A stretch of 64,000 nucleotides of DNA, from contig CACZXH010000010.1 in NCBI GenBank assembly GCA_902785065.1, positions 24,052 through 88,051 on the forward strand, given 5' to 3'. Position 1 is the first letter of the stretch, and each line of letters opens with the position of its first letter. Both the position numbers and the translations under genes were made by a program. Of the stretch, positions 52,051-61,226 are shown one piece after another. The notes under the pieces were generated by a model that saw only the letters and a list, made by a program, of their open reading frames with translations, did not search any database and was not told where the DNA came from. The stretch is from an uncultured Bacteroidia bacterium. Lineage in GTDB: Bacteria; Bacteroidota; Bacteroidia; Bacteroidales; UBA932.

Positions 52051-54537
52051 ATGTCGAAAAACCGGCTCATAGCGTTTCTTCTCCTCTTCCTGGCCCCGGT
52101 CTGGCTCTTCGCCCAGACAACCCGGGTCCGGGGAAAGGTGTCGGATGCCGTCACCGGTGAAGGCATCCCCTACGCCACGGTCTTCTTCGAAGGCACCATG
52201 ACCGGTGTCTATACCGATTCTACCGGCGCCTATTTCATCCAGTCCCCCGATAAGGAACACGTGTCCCTGATCAGCGCCACGGTCGTGGGATACCGGAAGT
52301 CAGCCTTCCCCGTCCAGGAAGGATCCGACACGGAGGTCAATTTCACGCTGGTCCCGGACGGACAGATTCTCGGTGGTGAACGGGAAGAGTTGAAACTCCG
52401 TTCCATCCTGTACAACCTGCAGGCCCGCCGCGCAGAGCACGATCCGGAAAGCCGGGACGCCTGGCAGGCCGACGTCTACAGCAAGGTGGAGCTCGCCCTC
52501 GCCAACGTGGACAACATCGTCGGCAAGGCCATTTTCCGCAAACGGAGCGAACTGATCGCGGACATGGAGGATTCCACGGCTTTCAACGGCTACATTCCGG
52601 TCCTGCTCTCCGAAGCGGTTCTCCACCGGTATCACAGCAAGGAACCCGCTGTGGACAAGGAAGTGTTCGAAGCCAGCCGCATTTCCGGCCTGGACCAGCA
52701 GAACATTTTCCGCCAGTTTACCGGAAGTTCCACCCTGCGGATGAACTTCTACCGGGACATCATCCCGGTGCTCAACATCAGCGTCCCCTCCCCGGCCAGT
52801 TCCGCCGGCCACCTTTTCTATCATTACAGCCTCGTGGACACCCTGTCCTTCGCCGGCCGGAAAACCTATTCCATCACCTTCTTCCCGAAGAAGCTGATCA
52901 CGTCCCCGACCTTCGAGGGCCGGATGGAGATCGACGCGGAGGACTTCGCCATCCATTCCGTCCACTGCCGGCTGTCCCCCGCTTCCAATGTCAACTGGGT
53001 CCGGAACCTGAGCGTGGACGGCTACTACGCCCGCCGGGAGGACGGAACCTGGTTCTTCGACAACGAGCAGATGTTCCTGGACATCGCGGCCCATTTGAAC
53101 GACCGGGTGACCATCGTCTCCGTCCAGGTCAACCGCGATATGCGGTACACTTCCTATCAACCGGGTCCTTTCCCGGGCGTGGAGGAAATGACAAGCGGTG
53201 ACAAGGTGGAAGTGGGCGAAGCGCCCGACAAGGAAGAATCCTGGTGGGCGGATGCCCGTCCCAAGGAACTCACGACCCGGGAAAAGGCTATCTTCACCAC
53301 TGTGGAGCGCCTCAAGGAACGGAGTTCTTTCAAGTGGCTCGCCGCCCTGGGGAACATGTTCGCCACCGGCTACCTGGAGAACACGGACATCGGCATCGGC
53401 TATGGACCGTGGGAACGGACCGTGACCTTCAACGGCACGGAAGGCGTCCGCCTGCAGGTGGGCGGCCATACCACGAAAGAATTCAGCAAGAAAGTGCGAT
53501 TCTCCGCGTTCGGCGGCTACGGTTTCCAGGACAAGCTCTGGAAATGGGGCGGCGCCACCGAGTTCATGCTGGGAGACAACCAGAAGCGGACGAACAAGAT
53601 TACCATTTCCGCCAGCAAGGACTACGAGAGCCTGGGACGCGGTTCCGGGGTGTTTACGGAAAAGAATATCGTGAACTCCCTCCTGGCCCCAGGCGGCTTC
53701 GATAAGCAGGGCATGGTCCTGAAGGCCCAGGTGATGCATGAGTACGAGTTCAGCCCGAACTTCAACTCCACCCTCACCCTCCAGCACCTGCGGATCTACG
53801 GCAATCCGGACATCCCGCTCATCCGCCCGGACGGAACGGAGGCCCGGAGCTTCTCCGCGAACCAGATCCACTGGACGGGCCGTTTCTCCTGGGACGAGCG
53901 CATCAACCGCGGCGTCTTCGACAAGGCCTATATCTTCACCCGCTACCCCATCATATCCGTGGACCTGCTGGGCGGCATCAAGGGCATTACGGCGGACGAC
54001 TGCTCCTTCCTGCGCGGGGAGCTCACCATGGACTGGCGAATTCCTGCTGGCGTCATCGGTTTCGGCCGTTTCCACTTGAACGGCGGCGCCATCCTGGGCT
54101 CCGTCCCTTACCCGCTCCTGAAACTCCACGAAGGCAACCAGAGCCAGCTCTTCGGCAGCCCGGTCGTCAAGCTGTCGGACCGGACGGCCTTCTCCATGAT
54201 GAACTACTATGAATTCGGTTCGGACCGCTGGCTGACGGGCTTCTACGAGCACAATTTCAACGGCCTCCTGTTCGGCATCATCCCGCTTATCAAGAAACTG
54301 GACCTCCGGGAAGTGGTCTCCGTACGCGGCGCCTGGGGCACGATTTCAGAAAAGAACCGCAGCGGCGCGCCCTTCCTGCTCATGCCGGGCCTCAATTCAC
54401 TGGAGACGCCTTACGTCGAGGCGGGTGTCGGCATCGCGAATATCTTCCACCTCTTCCGGGTGGACTGCATGTGGAAACTCACCCACCGCAACGGCCGGGA
54501 CTTCGCCGTCTGCATCGGGCTGGATATCGACCTGTAA
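52051..54537 (+). CDS. DUF5686 outer-membrane protein with carboxypeptidase-like regulatory domain
   Basis: The 828-residue protein has a signal peptide (about 1-22), then a carboxypeptidase-regulatory-like domain (about 23-110; RVRGKVSDAVTGEGIPYATVFFEGT, VGYRKSAFPV). The rest fits DUF5686, which appears in surface-located barrels: long beta-rich repeats (YGFQDKLWKWGGATEFMLG, VKLSDRTAFSMMNYYEFGSDRWLTGFYEH). It lacks a TonB box and plug, so it is not a receptor of the usual kind. It has its own promoter and stands alone on the plus strand. Confidence 0.83.
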   Translation: MSKNRLIAFLLLFLAPVWLFAQTTRVRGKVSDAVTGEGIPYATVFFEGTMTGVYTDSTGAYFIQSPDKEHVSLISATVVGYRKSAFPVQEGSDTEVNFTLVPDGQILGGEREELKLRSILYNLQARRAEHDPESRDAWQADVYSKVELALANVDNIVGKAIFRKRSELIADMEDSTAFNGYIPVLLSEAVLHRYHSKEPAVDKEVFEASRISGLDQQNIFRQFTGSSTLRMNFYRDIIPVLNISVPSPASSAGHLFYHYSLVDTLSFAGRKTYSITFFPKKLITSPTFEGRMEIDAEDFAIHSVHCRLSPASNVNWVRNLSVDGYYARREDGTWFFDNEQMFLDIAAHLNDRVTIVSVQVNRDMRYTSYQPGPFPGVEEMTSGDKVEVGEAPDKEESWWADARPKELTTREKAIFTTVERLKERSSFKWLAALGNMFATGYLENTDIGIGYGPWERTVTFNGTEGVRLQVGGHTTKEFSKKVRFSAFGGYGFQDKLWKWGGATEFMLGDNQKRTNKITISASKDYESLGRGSGVFTEKNIVNSLLAPGGFDKQGMVLKAQVMHEYEFSPNFNSTLTLQHLRIYGNPDIPLIRPDGTEARSFSANQIHWTGRFSWDERINRGVFDKAYIFTRYPIISVDLLGGIKGITADDCSFLRGELTMDWRIPAGVIGFGRFHLNGGAILGSVPYPLLKLHEGNQSQLFGSPVVKLSDRTAFSMMNYYEFGSDRWLTGFYEHNFNGLLFGIIPLIKKLDLREVVSVRGAWGTISEKNRSGAPFLLMPGLNSLETPYVEAGVGIANIFHLFRVDCMWKLTHRNGRDFAVCIGLDIDL

Positions 54538-54538
54538 A

Positions 54539-55612
54539 TCAGTAATAAATCGTATCCATCGGTTCGTACTCCCGCTCAAAGCGGGCGTAGCAGAACTCCG
54601 TAACGGTCTCGATGCCCACAAAGCCCAGGCCGCCCTCCACATTGCAAGGAATGGTCGTGGGCTCCACGAGGAAACTCATTTCCGTACCGAAGGTCTCCAG
54701 GTTGTTCAGCGCCTTCAGATAATGGTACTGGGCGAAGTCCAGGCTCCGGAGCCGGAAGTAACATTCCCGGTGGACACGGGCCGGCAGTTTCGCGAGGATC
54801 GACCAGGCATCGGGATTGTCCTGCATCGCTTCCGGAACCAACAGCCCATACCGGAAATCGTTCAGATAGACATTCCACGGATACGTCATCACACGGAGGG
54901 TGCACTCCTCCCCGGCAATCGGGCTGTCCGAGAAGCAGTTATACGTGTTTTCGACGGAGAGCAGGGCGGCGAAGTCGCTCCCGGACGTCTTGCCGGACCC
55001 TTCACTGATGACCGGGTCGAAACCGGTCTCAATGCTGCCGAAGGTGTTCGAAACGGCCGTATACCCCGGAATGATGCTTCCTTCCTCGTCAAGATACTCC
55101 CATAAGTCGGTAATGCGCTGGTCCACACCATACCAGGAATCGCCGGGTCGATCCTGGAAACGGGCCTTCAGCTGAAGGTAATCCGACGTGTCGTCCAGAT
55201 AGGTCATCCGGACCGAAGACGTGTCCACGGACGCGATGGCGACCGCAGGCGGGACAATGACTGTCGACGAGGCGTTGAACGCGTCTTTCGACGCTTCTAT
55301 GCGCACTTCGTCCCCAGGCTGGAACGTGGCTTTAAACGCATAGGCGGTCCGGTTCCAGGCATATTCTTCGGCTATTTCCACGGCTTCCGCCACCAGGGAA
55401 CCGTTGACATAAACCTTCACCTGAGCACCGGGAAGCGGCTCCACCTTGCTCAAAAGGCTGCGGGACAGGTTCACGACATGCGTTTCCTCCAGATTGTCCA
55501 TCTGGGCGTTCATCACCAGCACCGGGTCCTTGTCTTCGGTAGGAATCCGGATTTCCTTGTAGCAACCGGCCGCGAGGCAAGCGAGCAGCAGGATAGTTAT
55601 GATCTTTCTCAT
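54539..55612 (-). CDS. DUF4249 lipoprotein
   Basis: The 357-residue protein starts with a lipoprotein signal (LLACLAAGC, Cys17). It has the DUF4249 body: DKDPVLVMNAQMDNLEETHVVNLSRS, PGAQVKVYVNGSL, YAFKATFQPGDEVRIEA, and WSILAKLPARVHRECYFRLRSLDFAQYHYLKALNN near the end. Such proteins nearly always follow a TonB-dependent receptor, as here (6-base gap). Together they probably import a nutrient or act in surface binding, the receptor as barrel and DUF4249 as surface lipoprotein. Confidence 0.88.
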   Translation of the reverse strand: MRKIITILLLACLAAGCYKEIRIPTEDKDPVLVMNAQMDNLEETHVVNLSRSLLSKVEPLPGAQVKVYVNGSLVAEAVEIAEEYAWNRTAYAFKATFQPGDEVRIEASKDAFNASSTVIVPPAVAIASVDTSSVRMTYLDDTSDYLQLKARFQDRPGDSWYGVDQRITDLWEYLDEEGSIIPGYTAVSNTFGSIETGFDPVISEGSGKTSGSDFAALLSVENTYNCFSDSPIAGEECTLRVMTYPWNVYLNDFRYGLLVPEAMQDNPDAWSILAKLPARVHRECYFRLRSLDFAQYHYLKALNNLETFGTEMSFLVEPTTIPCNVEGGLGFVGIETVTEFCYARFEREYEPMDTIYY

Positions 55613-55618
55613 GACGGC

Positions 55619-58054
55619 TCAGAATTGATAGGTGTAACTGACGGAAGGGACGATGGGCAGGATGGTGACCTTCTCCATCACGAGGTTGGTCTCGGGCTCA
55701 GCTTCAGGCGTAGGCCGCCTGGTCTCGTAGTGGAGGAAGACCAGATTCGGATTCATCTGGTTGTACACATTGTACACGCCCAGGGTCCAGATCCTTTCCC
55801 CATGCCGCTTCTTGCGATGGAAGTTCGCGCCCACGTTCAGGTGGTGGCTTGCGGGCAGGCGGTAATTGTTCCGGTGTTCCACGAAATCCGCGGTCTGCAC
55901 CCAGTCACTGCCAGGCGCCAGGATGGCCGTCTGCCGCACCGGGAGCGTCGTCGTGCCGCCCGTCGCGAAAACGAAGGTGGCGCTCAGGTCGATGCGCGGG
56001 GTCACCTGCCAGTTCAGGTTGATGTTGAAGTTGTGCCGGCGGTCATACTTGTAGGGGAACCGCTCCCCCAGGTTGATGGACCCGTCCGGGAACAGGCGGT
56101 CGGACTTCGCCAGGGTGTAGGCGATCCAGCCCGTCAGGGGCCCCGCCGTTTTCTGGACGAAGAATTCCAGGCCCATCGCCCGTCCGGTTCCCATCTCCAC
56201 CTTGGTCTCCCAACCGGTGTTCGTGGCGATCATCAGCGTCCCGTCCTTGTATTCCAGGATGTTGTCCATCGCCTTGTAATAACCCTCGACGGAGAACTCC
56301 CAGCCCCGGATACCGTCATAATAGACGCCGGCGGAGAATTGGTCCGAGGTGACCGGCTTGATATCTTTGGTAATGGGCACCCACAGGTCCACGGGAAGGG
56401 CGATCTGTGCCGAACTGAGCAGATGGACATACTGCGCCATCCGGGCATAGCCTGCCTTGAGAGACCAGCCTCCGTCCCAGGCATATTTGGCGGAAACACG
56501 CGGCTGGAGGCTCCAGTAGCTCTTTCCGTCCGTGTTGAACAGGGACAGATGCAGGCCCGGATTGACCGTCAGGCGGTCCGTGAGGGAGAAATCGTCCTCC
56601 GCATACAGGGAAATGTCGTGGCCCTTGTACGGGGTCGTGTTCCCATAGGTATTCTTGGTATCAGCCTGCTCGTTCCCCTCCTGCGAAAAGGTCACGGCCG
56701 TGAGGGTCTGCGGCAGGAAAGTATGGTAGATATACTCGGCGCCGAACTTCACGAGGTGGCGGGGAGACGGCACATAGTCGAAGTCCAGTTTCCCGCTCCA
56801 GTCCCGGATGCCCGAGAGATAGTCGATGTCGAAGTCGTACCGGTATTTCGTTCCGTCATAATTGGTTCCCTGACTCCACATTCCGCTGTTCACGCCCATC
56901 CGATACCGGTTGAAAGCCACGGTCGTATTGGCGAACAACTGGCTGGAAAACACGTGGTTCCAGCGCAGGGAGACCACGTTGTTCCCCCATCCGAGCCCCA
57001 GCTTGGAACGGTTGAACCCATCGGTGTCCGAGTAATAGGACTCGTCCTCCGTGTATTTCACGTTCATTTGGTCTCGGCCATTATAGGAAGCCAGGAAAAA
57101 GCGGTCCGAGTCGGACAGGCGCCAGGTAAGCTTGCCGTTGAGGTCGTAAAAGAAGTAGTTGGCGTAGATCTCCTCGCCCTCGTCCGAGAGGCGTTTCCCG
57201 AAATACCGGATGAGCGGGTCGAAGAACACCGTGTGCAGACCGCGGGCGCTGAGGGAATAGCTGAGCCGGTCCTTGAGGATAGGCCCTTCCAAGTGGAACT
57301 TCTCCGTCAGGACGCCCAGGCCGATGCTGCCGTGCGTTTCCTTCATGTTGCCGTCGTTCGTGCGGATGTCCACGATCGAGGACACGCGGCCGCCGTAGCG
57401 GGCCGGGAACGAGCCCTTGTACAAGGTAACCTTCTTCACGGCCTCGGTCTGGAAGACGGACAGGATGCCCAACATATGGTCCACGTTGTAGATGGGGACG
57501 CCGTCCAGCAGGATCAGGTTCTCGTCCGGGCCGCCGCCGCGGACGTAAAGGCCTGTGAATCCTTCGTTTCCGCCCTGCACGCCCGGCATCAGCTGGATAG
57601 CCTTCAGGACATCGGCCTCGCCGAAGATGACCGGCGTGCGCTGGATGTGCTTGAGCGGAATGTCGATGGCGCCGAGGTAGGTGCTCTGGATGCCGGCGTC
57701 CTTCTGGGCCACGACTACGGCTTCCCGAATCTCGGCCGCCGGAGTCAGGACGATGTTTACGGTCGTATCCCGCTGCAGGTCCAGTTCCATCCCTACGCTT
57801 TCATAGCCCACATAACTGTATTGCAGGACGACCTTCCCGCGGGGGATGGTCAGGGTATAATAGCCATAGGGGTTCGTGACGGCGCCGGTCGGGGTTTTCG
57901 GCCCGGATTCCTCCACCAGGACGCCGGCCCCGATCAGGGTCTCGCCAGAGGTCCCGTCCGTAATGTATCCGCTCACGGTGGCGGTGCCGCGGGGCTGTCC
58001 CGCAGCGGAAAAGACGGCCAGGACGGCCGCCAACAGGCAAATCCTTCTTCTCAT
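55619..58054 (-). CDS. TonB-dependent receptor with carboxypeptidase-like N-terminal domain
   Basis: The 811-residue protein has a signal peptide (about 1-19), a CarboxypepD_reg-like domain (about 25-105; VSGYITDGTSGETLIGAGVLV), a plug (about 110-230; ADVLKAIQLMPGVQGGNEGFTGLYVRGGGPDENLILLDGVPIYN) and a 22-strand barrel ending VPSVSYTYQF. It is much shorter than SusC proteins, and no SusD is present; DUF4249 is its partner. The substrate is unknown. It follows prsW by 36 bases in the minus-strand run. Confidence 0.92.
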   Translation of the reverse strand: MRRRICLLAAVLAVFSAAGQPRGTATVSGYITDGTSGETLIGAGVLVEESGPKTPTGAVTNPYGYYTLTIPRGKVVLQYSYVGYESVGMELDLQRDTTVNIVLTPAAEIREAVVVAQKDAGIQSTYLGAIDIPLKHIQRTPVIFGEADVLKAIQLMPGVQGGNEGFTGLYVRGGGPDENLILLDGVPIYNVDHMLGILSVFQTEAVKKVTLYKGSFPARYGGRVSSIVDIRTNDGNMKETHGSIGLGVLTEKFHLEGPILKDRLSYSLSARGLHTVFFDPLIRYFGKRLSDEGEEIYANYFFYDLNGKLTWRLSDSDRFFLASYNGRDQMNVKYTEDESYYSDTDGFNRSKLGLGWGNNVVSLRWNHVFSSQLFANTTVAFNRYRMGVNSGMWSQGTNYDGTKYRYDFDIDYLSGIRDWSGKLDFDYVPSPRHLVKFGAEYIYHTFLPQTLTAVTFSQEGNEQADTKNTYGNTTPYKGHDISLYAEDDFSLTDRLTVNPGLHLSLFNTDGKSYWSLQPRVSAKYAWDGGWSLKAGYARMAQYVHLLSSAQIALPVDLWVPITKDIKPVTSDQFSAGVYYDGIRGWEFSVEGYYKAMDNILEYKDGTLMIATNTGWETKVEMGTGRAMGLEFFVQKTAGPLTGWIAYTLAKSDRLFPDGSINLGERFPYKYDRRHNFNINLNWQVTPRIDLSATFVFATGGTTTLPVRQTAILAPGSDWVQTADFVEHRNNYRLPASHHLNVGANFHRKKRHGERIWTLGVYNVYNQMNPNLVFLHYETRRPTPEAEPETNLVMEKVTILPIVPSVSYTYQF

Positions 58055-58090
58055 ACGCTTACTGAAATCCCGGAAAACGGGAATCTTGCA

Positions 58091-58825
58091 TCAGCCCTGG
58101 ATGTCCACGCCGCCGCCCATTCCATAGTCGGAGGCGTCGGCGATCAGGTGCTTCTTCATGCCCTGACGGGCCCACTTGACCATCTGGAAGCAGAAAAGCA
58201 GGATGGCAATGGTGATGGCCCCGGAGAGCTGGGGCGTCACGGTCGCCATCATGGCGACGGTGTCATAAATCCCGTGAGCCAGGACTGGATAGAGCCACAT
58301 CTTGAGGCCGGCCATCGGCGCGCGGTACTTGTCGAAATGATTCAGGGAGAAGAAGTAACCCATCAGGACGGCGAAGCCGAAGTGGCCCGGGATAGCCGTC
58401 AGGGAACGGCCGATGCCGGTGGTCACCCAGTCGGTGCCGGCGGCAAACAGGTACTCAATGTTCTCGAAGGCCGCGAAGCCCATGCCTACGCACACGGCAT
58501 ACACGATGCCATCCATCCGCTCATCGAAATACGGATTCCTCCGCAGGAACATCCACAGGCAGAAGAGTTTGGCCGTCTCCTCCGGGATAGCCGCCCCGAA
58601 AAAGGCCGTGCGGAACGCATCCCAGAAGGAATTGATTCCATCCGGGAAAAGCCCCAGATGCATGGACGGGACGGAGATGAAGAACGAGCAGAACACCGAA
58701 AGGCAGCCCCAGAAGAAGCCTTTCACAATCATTTTGACAGGTTCCCGCTGCATCTTGTCCTGCTGGTAGGTATAGAAAAGCAGGATCAGCGCCGGCAGCA
58801 CGGCGAGGGCGATCACATTAAGCAT
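58091..58825 (-). CDS. PrsW-family intramembrane protease
   Basis: The 244-residue protein has about eight transmembrane segments. Three family motifs are visible: PEETAK (81-86, Glu82/Glu83), FENIEYL (about 120-126, Glu121), and a late HGIYDT with His. These are the proposed catalytic or metal residues of PrsW, which cleaves anti-sigma factors in Bacillus. The substrate here is unknown; no sigma-factor gene is close. It overlaps trmO by 8 bases. Confidence 0.88.
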   Translation of the reverse strand: MLNVIALAVLPALILLFYTYQQDKMQREPVKMIVKGFFWGCLSVFCSFFISVPSMHLGLFPDGINSFWDAFRTAFFGAAIPEETAKLFCLWMFLRRNPYFDERMDGIVYAVCVGMGFAAFENIEYLFAAGTDWVTTGIGRSLTAIPGHFGFAVLMGYFFSLNHFDKYRAPMAGLKMWLYPVLAHGIYDTVAMMATVTPQLSGAITIAILLFCFQMVKWARQGMKKHLIADASDYGMGGGVDIQG

Positions 58826-59474
58826 AGTCGATTACGGTCAATACACGGCCTTCCACCCGGAAATGCACGTCCTTGCCGCCGAACGGCAAGCCGTACACGC
58901 GGTCAGGGTCCTCCTGGTAGGCCGGACGGGGGTCCAGGGCCAGCAGGCCGACGAGCGCTTCGCGCTCCGTCGGGCCGAGGGCCAGGCCCTCCGGCAGGCG
59001 CACCTCCAGTTTCGCCGCGGGTGCCGCAGCGGCGAAGCCGGAGCGGGCCTCGGGGAAACTGTCGGCATAGGCCACGTAGGGTTTGATGTCATAAATGGGG
59101 GTTCCGTCCATCAGGTCCGCTCCCTTCACGAGCAGGTCCATCCCGTCGATTCCTTCGAGTTCCACGCAGGAAAGTCCCAGCGGGTTGGGCCGATACGGGG
59201 ACCGGGAGGCCCAGACGCCCACGGCCGCGTTCCCGCCCAGGCGGGGCGGCCGTACCGTGGGCTGCCACTCCCCTTTCGCGGGCTTGTTCGCGGAGAATCC
59301 CCAGATGAGCCAAATGCGGTCGAAGCCCTCCAGGCCGCGGAGCGCGTCCCTGTTGCGGAAGGTCGGCTCGAACACGATGCGGCCCCGCAAGGACGGAACC
59401 AGGCCGCTCTGGCGCGGGATTCCGAACTTGGAGCCGAGGGCTCCGTGGTACAGGGCGACCGGCTGGAGTTCCAT
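58818..59474 (-). CDS. trmO: tRNA N6-threonylcarbamoyladenosine methyltransferase TrmO
   Basis: TrmO (YaeB/TsaA) methylates t6A37 in tRNA-Thr. The 218-residue protein has the characteristic blocks KFGIPRQSGLVPSLRGRIVF (about 16-35), GLEGFDRIWLIWGFS, ASRSPYRPNPLGLSCVEL (about 89-106) and GTPIYDIKPYVAYADSF. The C-terminal extension ends with the RPAYQEDPDRVYGLPFGGKDVHF segment typical of the enterobacterial long form. Confidence 0.93.
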   Translation of the reverse strand: MELQPVALYHGALGSKFGIPRQSGLVPSLRGRIVFEPTFRNRDALRGLEGFDRIWLIWGFSANKPAKGEWQPTVRPPRLGGNAAVGVWASRSPYRPNPLGLSCVELEGIDGMDLLVKGADLMDGTPIYDIKPYVAYADSFPEARSGFAAAAPAAKLEVRLPEGLALGPTEREALVGLLALDPRPAYQEDPDRVYGLPFGGKDVHFRVEGRVLTVIDYA

Positions 59475-59484
59475 AGGCGGGGAT

Positions 59485-60345
59485 TTACTTGACTTTCAGC
59501 TTCTTGCGCTCTGCGAAAGAGCCGAATACAAGGAAGGTGTCGTCTCCGGGGACGGTCCGGAGGGTCACCTTGGTGGAACGTTTCTTCAACTTATAGGATA
59601 CGGGCATGATTTCGCCGGTATCCGGATTCCACTGGAAGGGCTGACGGCCCTGGACGCGGAAGCGGAGCTTCACGTTCCCGGAGGACTCTCCCAGGTTGCA
59701 GATCCGGTAAATGTCAATTTCGGGCAGGCGGCGGTGCTGGAAATACAGGCTGTCCGCCTTCGTCTTGACGTCGGGTTTCACGCCGGCGGCCTTGAGGATG
59801 GACTTCACCGTCCGGCCGGACATTACGTTCCCCGTCAACCAAACCTTCTCCACCGTGCGCTGGAATACGGTCTCATCGTCCTTTTTAAGGCAGTTGGCTG
59901 GCTTCACACCGCCGATGAAAGCCCCTTGGGCCGCGAATTCGGAAATCTTGTTCAACACCGGAAGTGACATCCGGGCATCCTGCAGGTACAGCATCCGGGC
60001 GTTGAGGCCGGCGTCGGTATACAAGCGGCCCGCCTTCACGTGGAGGCTGTCCATCAGCACGTCCGTCCCGACTGTTTCACAGGCGTAGCCGAACGGTACG
60101 GCGGGATCCTTGAAGAGGACATCCCCCGTTTCTCCGGCGTACACGAGCACATCCGCCACCGGGACGCCCTGCGAGAGCAGGAACACGGTCCGACCGTCGG
60201 CCACCGAGTCCGGAACCGCCTCGAAACCGGCCTCAAGGGCGGCCAGGGCCTTCTCGGACGAGGCAATGTCGATATAGTCGAACCGGTTGCGCACGCAACC
60301 GGCCACCACGAGCAGCCCCAGGGCACCTATGAGCAGTTTCTTCAT
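59485..60345 (-). CDS. Lipoprotein resembling the C-terminal part of GH106-type rhamnosidases
   Basis: The 286-residue protein has a lipoprotein signal (LVVAGC, Cys17). The body follows, in order, the tail of GH106-like alpha-L-rhamnosidases: VADVLVYAGE, CETVGTDVLMDSLHVKAGRL, ARMLYLQDARMSLPVLNKISEFAAQGAFIGGVKP, YFQHRRLPEIDIYRICNLG and FRVQGRQPFQWNPDTGEIMP. The (beta/alpha)8 catalytic part is absent, so this is a free-standing accessory piece or a remnant. The signal peptide argues that it is expressed and exported. It lies 10 bases upstream of trmO. Confidence 0.65.
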   Translation of the reverse strand: MKKLLIGALGLLVVAGCVRNRFDYIDIASSEKALAALEAGFEAVPDSVADGRTVFLLSQGVPVADVLVYAGETGDVLFKDPAVPFGYACETVGTDVLMDSLHVKAGRLYTDAGLNARMLYLQDARMSLPVLNKISEFAAQGAFIGGVKPANCLKKDDETVFQRTVEKVWLTGNVMSGRTVKSILKAAGVKPDVKTKADSLYFQHRRLPEIDIYRICNLGESSGNVKLRFRVQGRQPFQWNPDTGEIMPVSYKLKKRSTKVTLRTVPGDDTFLVFGSFAERKKLKVK

Positions 60346-60357
60346 GTTCCTTCCGTC

Positions 60358-60378
60358 ATTCCGGGCTCGACCCGGAAT
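60358..60378. repeat. Second ATTCCGGG hairpin repeat
   Basis: ATTCCGGG (60358-60365), loop CTCGA, CCCGGAAT (60371-60378), same flanks as the copy at 40439-40459. It sits between the GH106-like gene and gpmA. Confidence 0.75.
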
Positions 60379-60436
60379 CTCTCTACAAATTTAGGAAATC
60401 GCACGGATTATCCGTAAATATCTCCAAGATTTTGCG

Positions 60437-60444
60437 TATTTTTG
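60437..60444 (+). promoter_or_regulatory. -7 promoter element for gpmA
   Basis: TATTTTTG, a full match to TAnnTTTG, 31 bases before ATG 60476. No -33 TTG stands at the usual distance. Confidence 0.5.
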
Positions 60445-60475
60445 CATATTCAACTGCATTTAAACTTACGTGTCA

Positions 60476-61216
60476 ATGAAAAGAATCGTTTTAGTACGCC
60501 ACGGCGAGAGCGCCTGGAACCTCGAAAACCGTTTCACCGGATGGACAGACGTACCCAAGGGCGAGAATGAAGCCAAAGAGGCCGGAAAGCTTCTCAAGGC
60601 CGAAGGTTTCGCTTTTACCAAGGCTTACACCTCATACCTCAAGCGGGCGGTCAAGACCCTTAACAATATTCTGGACAAAATGGACCTGGACTGGATCCCC
60701 GTGGAGAAGAGCTGGCGCCTCAATGAGAAGCACTACGGCAACCTCCAGGGCCTGAACAAGGCCGAGACCGCCGAGAAGTACGGCGACGCCCAAGTGAAGA
60801 TCTGGCGCCGCAGCTACGACGTCGCTCCCCTTCCCCTCGCGGAGGACGATCCCCGGAACGCGAAACTCGATCCGCGCTACGCCGGTGTGGCCGACAGCGA
60901 CATCCCGCGTACCGAGTCCCTGAAGGACGCCATCGCCCGCGCCGTCCCTTACTGGAAGGAAGTGATCTTCCCCGATCGGGCTAACCATGACAACATCATC
61001 GTCGTCGCCCACGGCAACTCCCTCCGCGGCATCATCAAGTACCTGAAGAACATCTCCGACGAGGACATCATCAGCCTGAACCTCCCGACCGCCGTTCCCT
61101 ATGTGTTCGAGTTCGACGACGAAGGAAAGCTGGTGAAAGATTACTTCCTGGGTGACCAGGAGGCCATCGCCGCCAAGATGAACGCCGTCGCGAACCAGGG
61201 CAAGGCCCAGAAATAA
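60476..61216 (+). CDS. gpmA: 2,3-bisphosphoglycerate-dependent phosphoglycerate mutase
   Basis: GpmA interconverts 3- and 2-phosphoglycerate in glycolysis. The 246-residue protein has the catalytic start [12 protein letters not shown] (His10), FTGWTDVP, the [17 protein letters not shown] block and [15 protein letters not shown] with the second His. A GTG six bases earlier is possible, but the ATG gives the standard [10 protein letters not shown] start. It is followed by an alpha/beta-hydrolase-like gene after 10 bases. Confidence 0.95.
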   Translation: MKRIVLVRHGESAWNLENRFTGWTDVPKGENEAKEAGKLLKAEGFAFTKAYTSYLKRAVKTLNNILDKMDLDWIPVEKSWRLNEKHYGNLQGLNKAETAEKYGDAQVKIWRRSYDVAPLPLAEDDPRNAKLDPRYAGVADSDIPRTESLKDAIARAVPYWKEVIFPDRANHDNIIVVAHGNSLRGIIKYLKNISDEDIISLNLPTAVPYVFEFDDEGKLVKDYFLGDQEAIAAKMNAVANQGKAQK

Positions 61217-61226
61217 GCTCCCGGAC

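Noticed and set aside
55478-59086. A 1202-codon plus-strand frame opposite the TonB receptor, prsW and trmO.
   Set aside because: The minus-strand genes have clear motifs, while this frame is only a compositional shadow. The same applies to frames at 37523-40402, 18934-21072 and 49541-51100.
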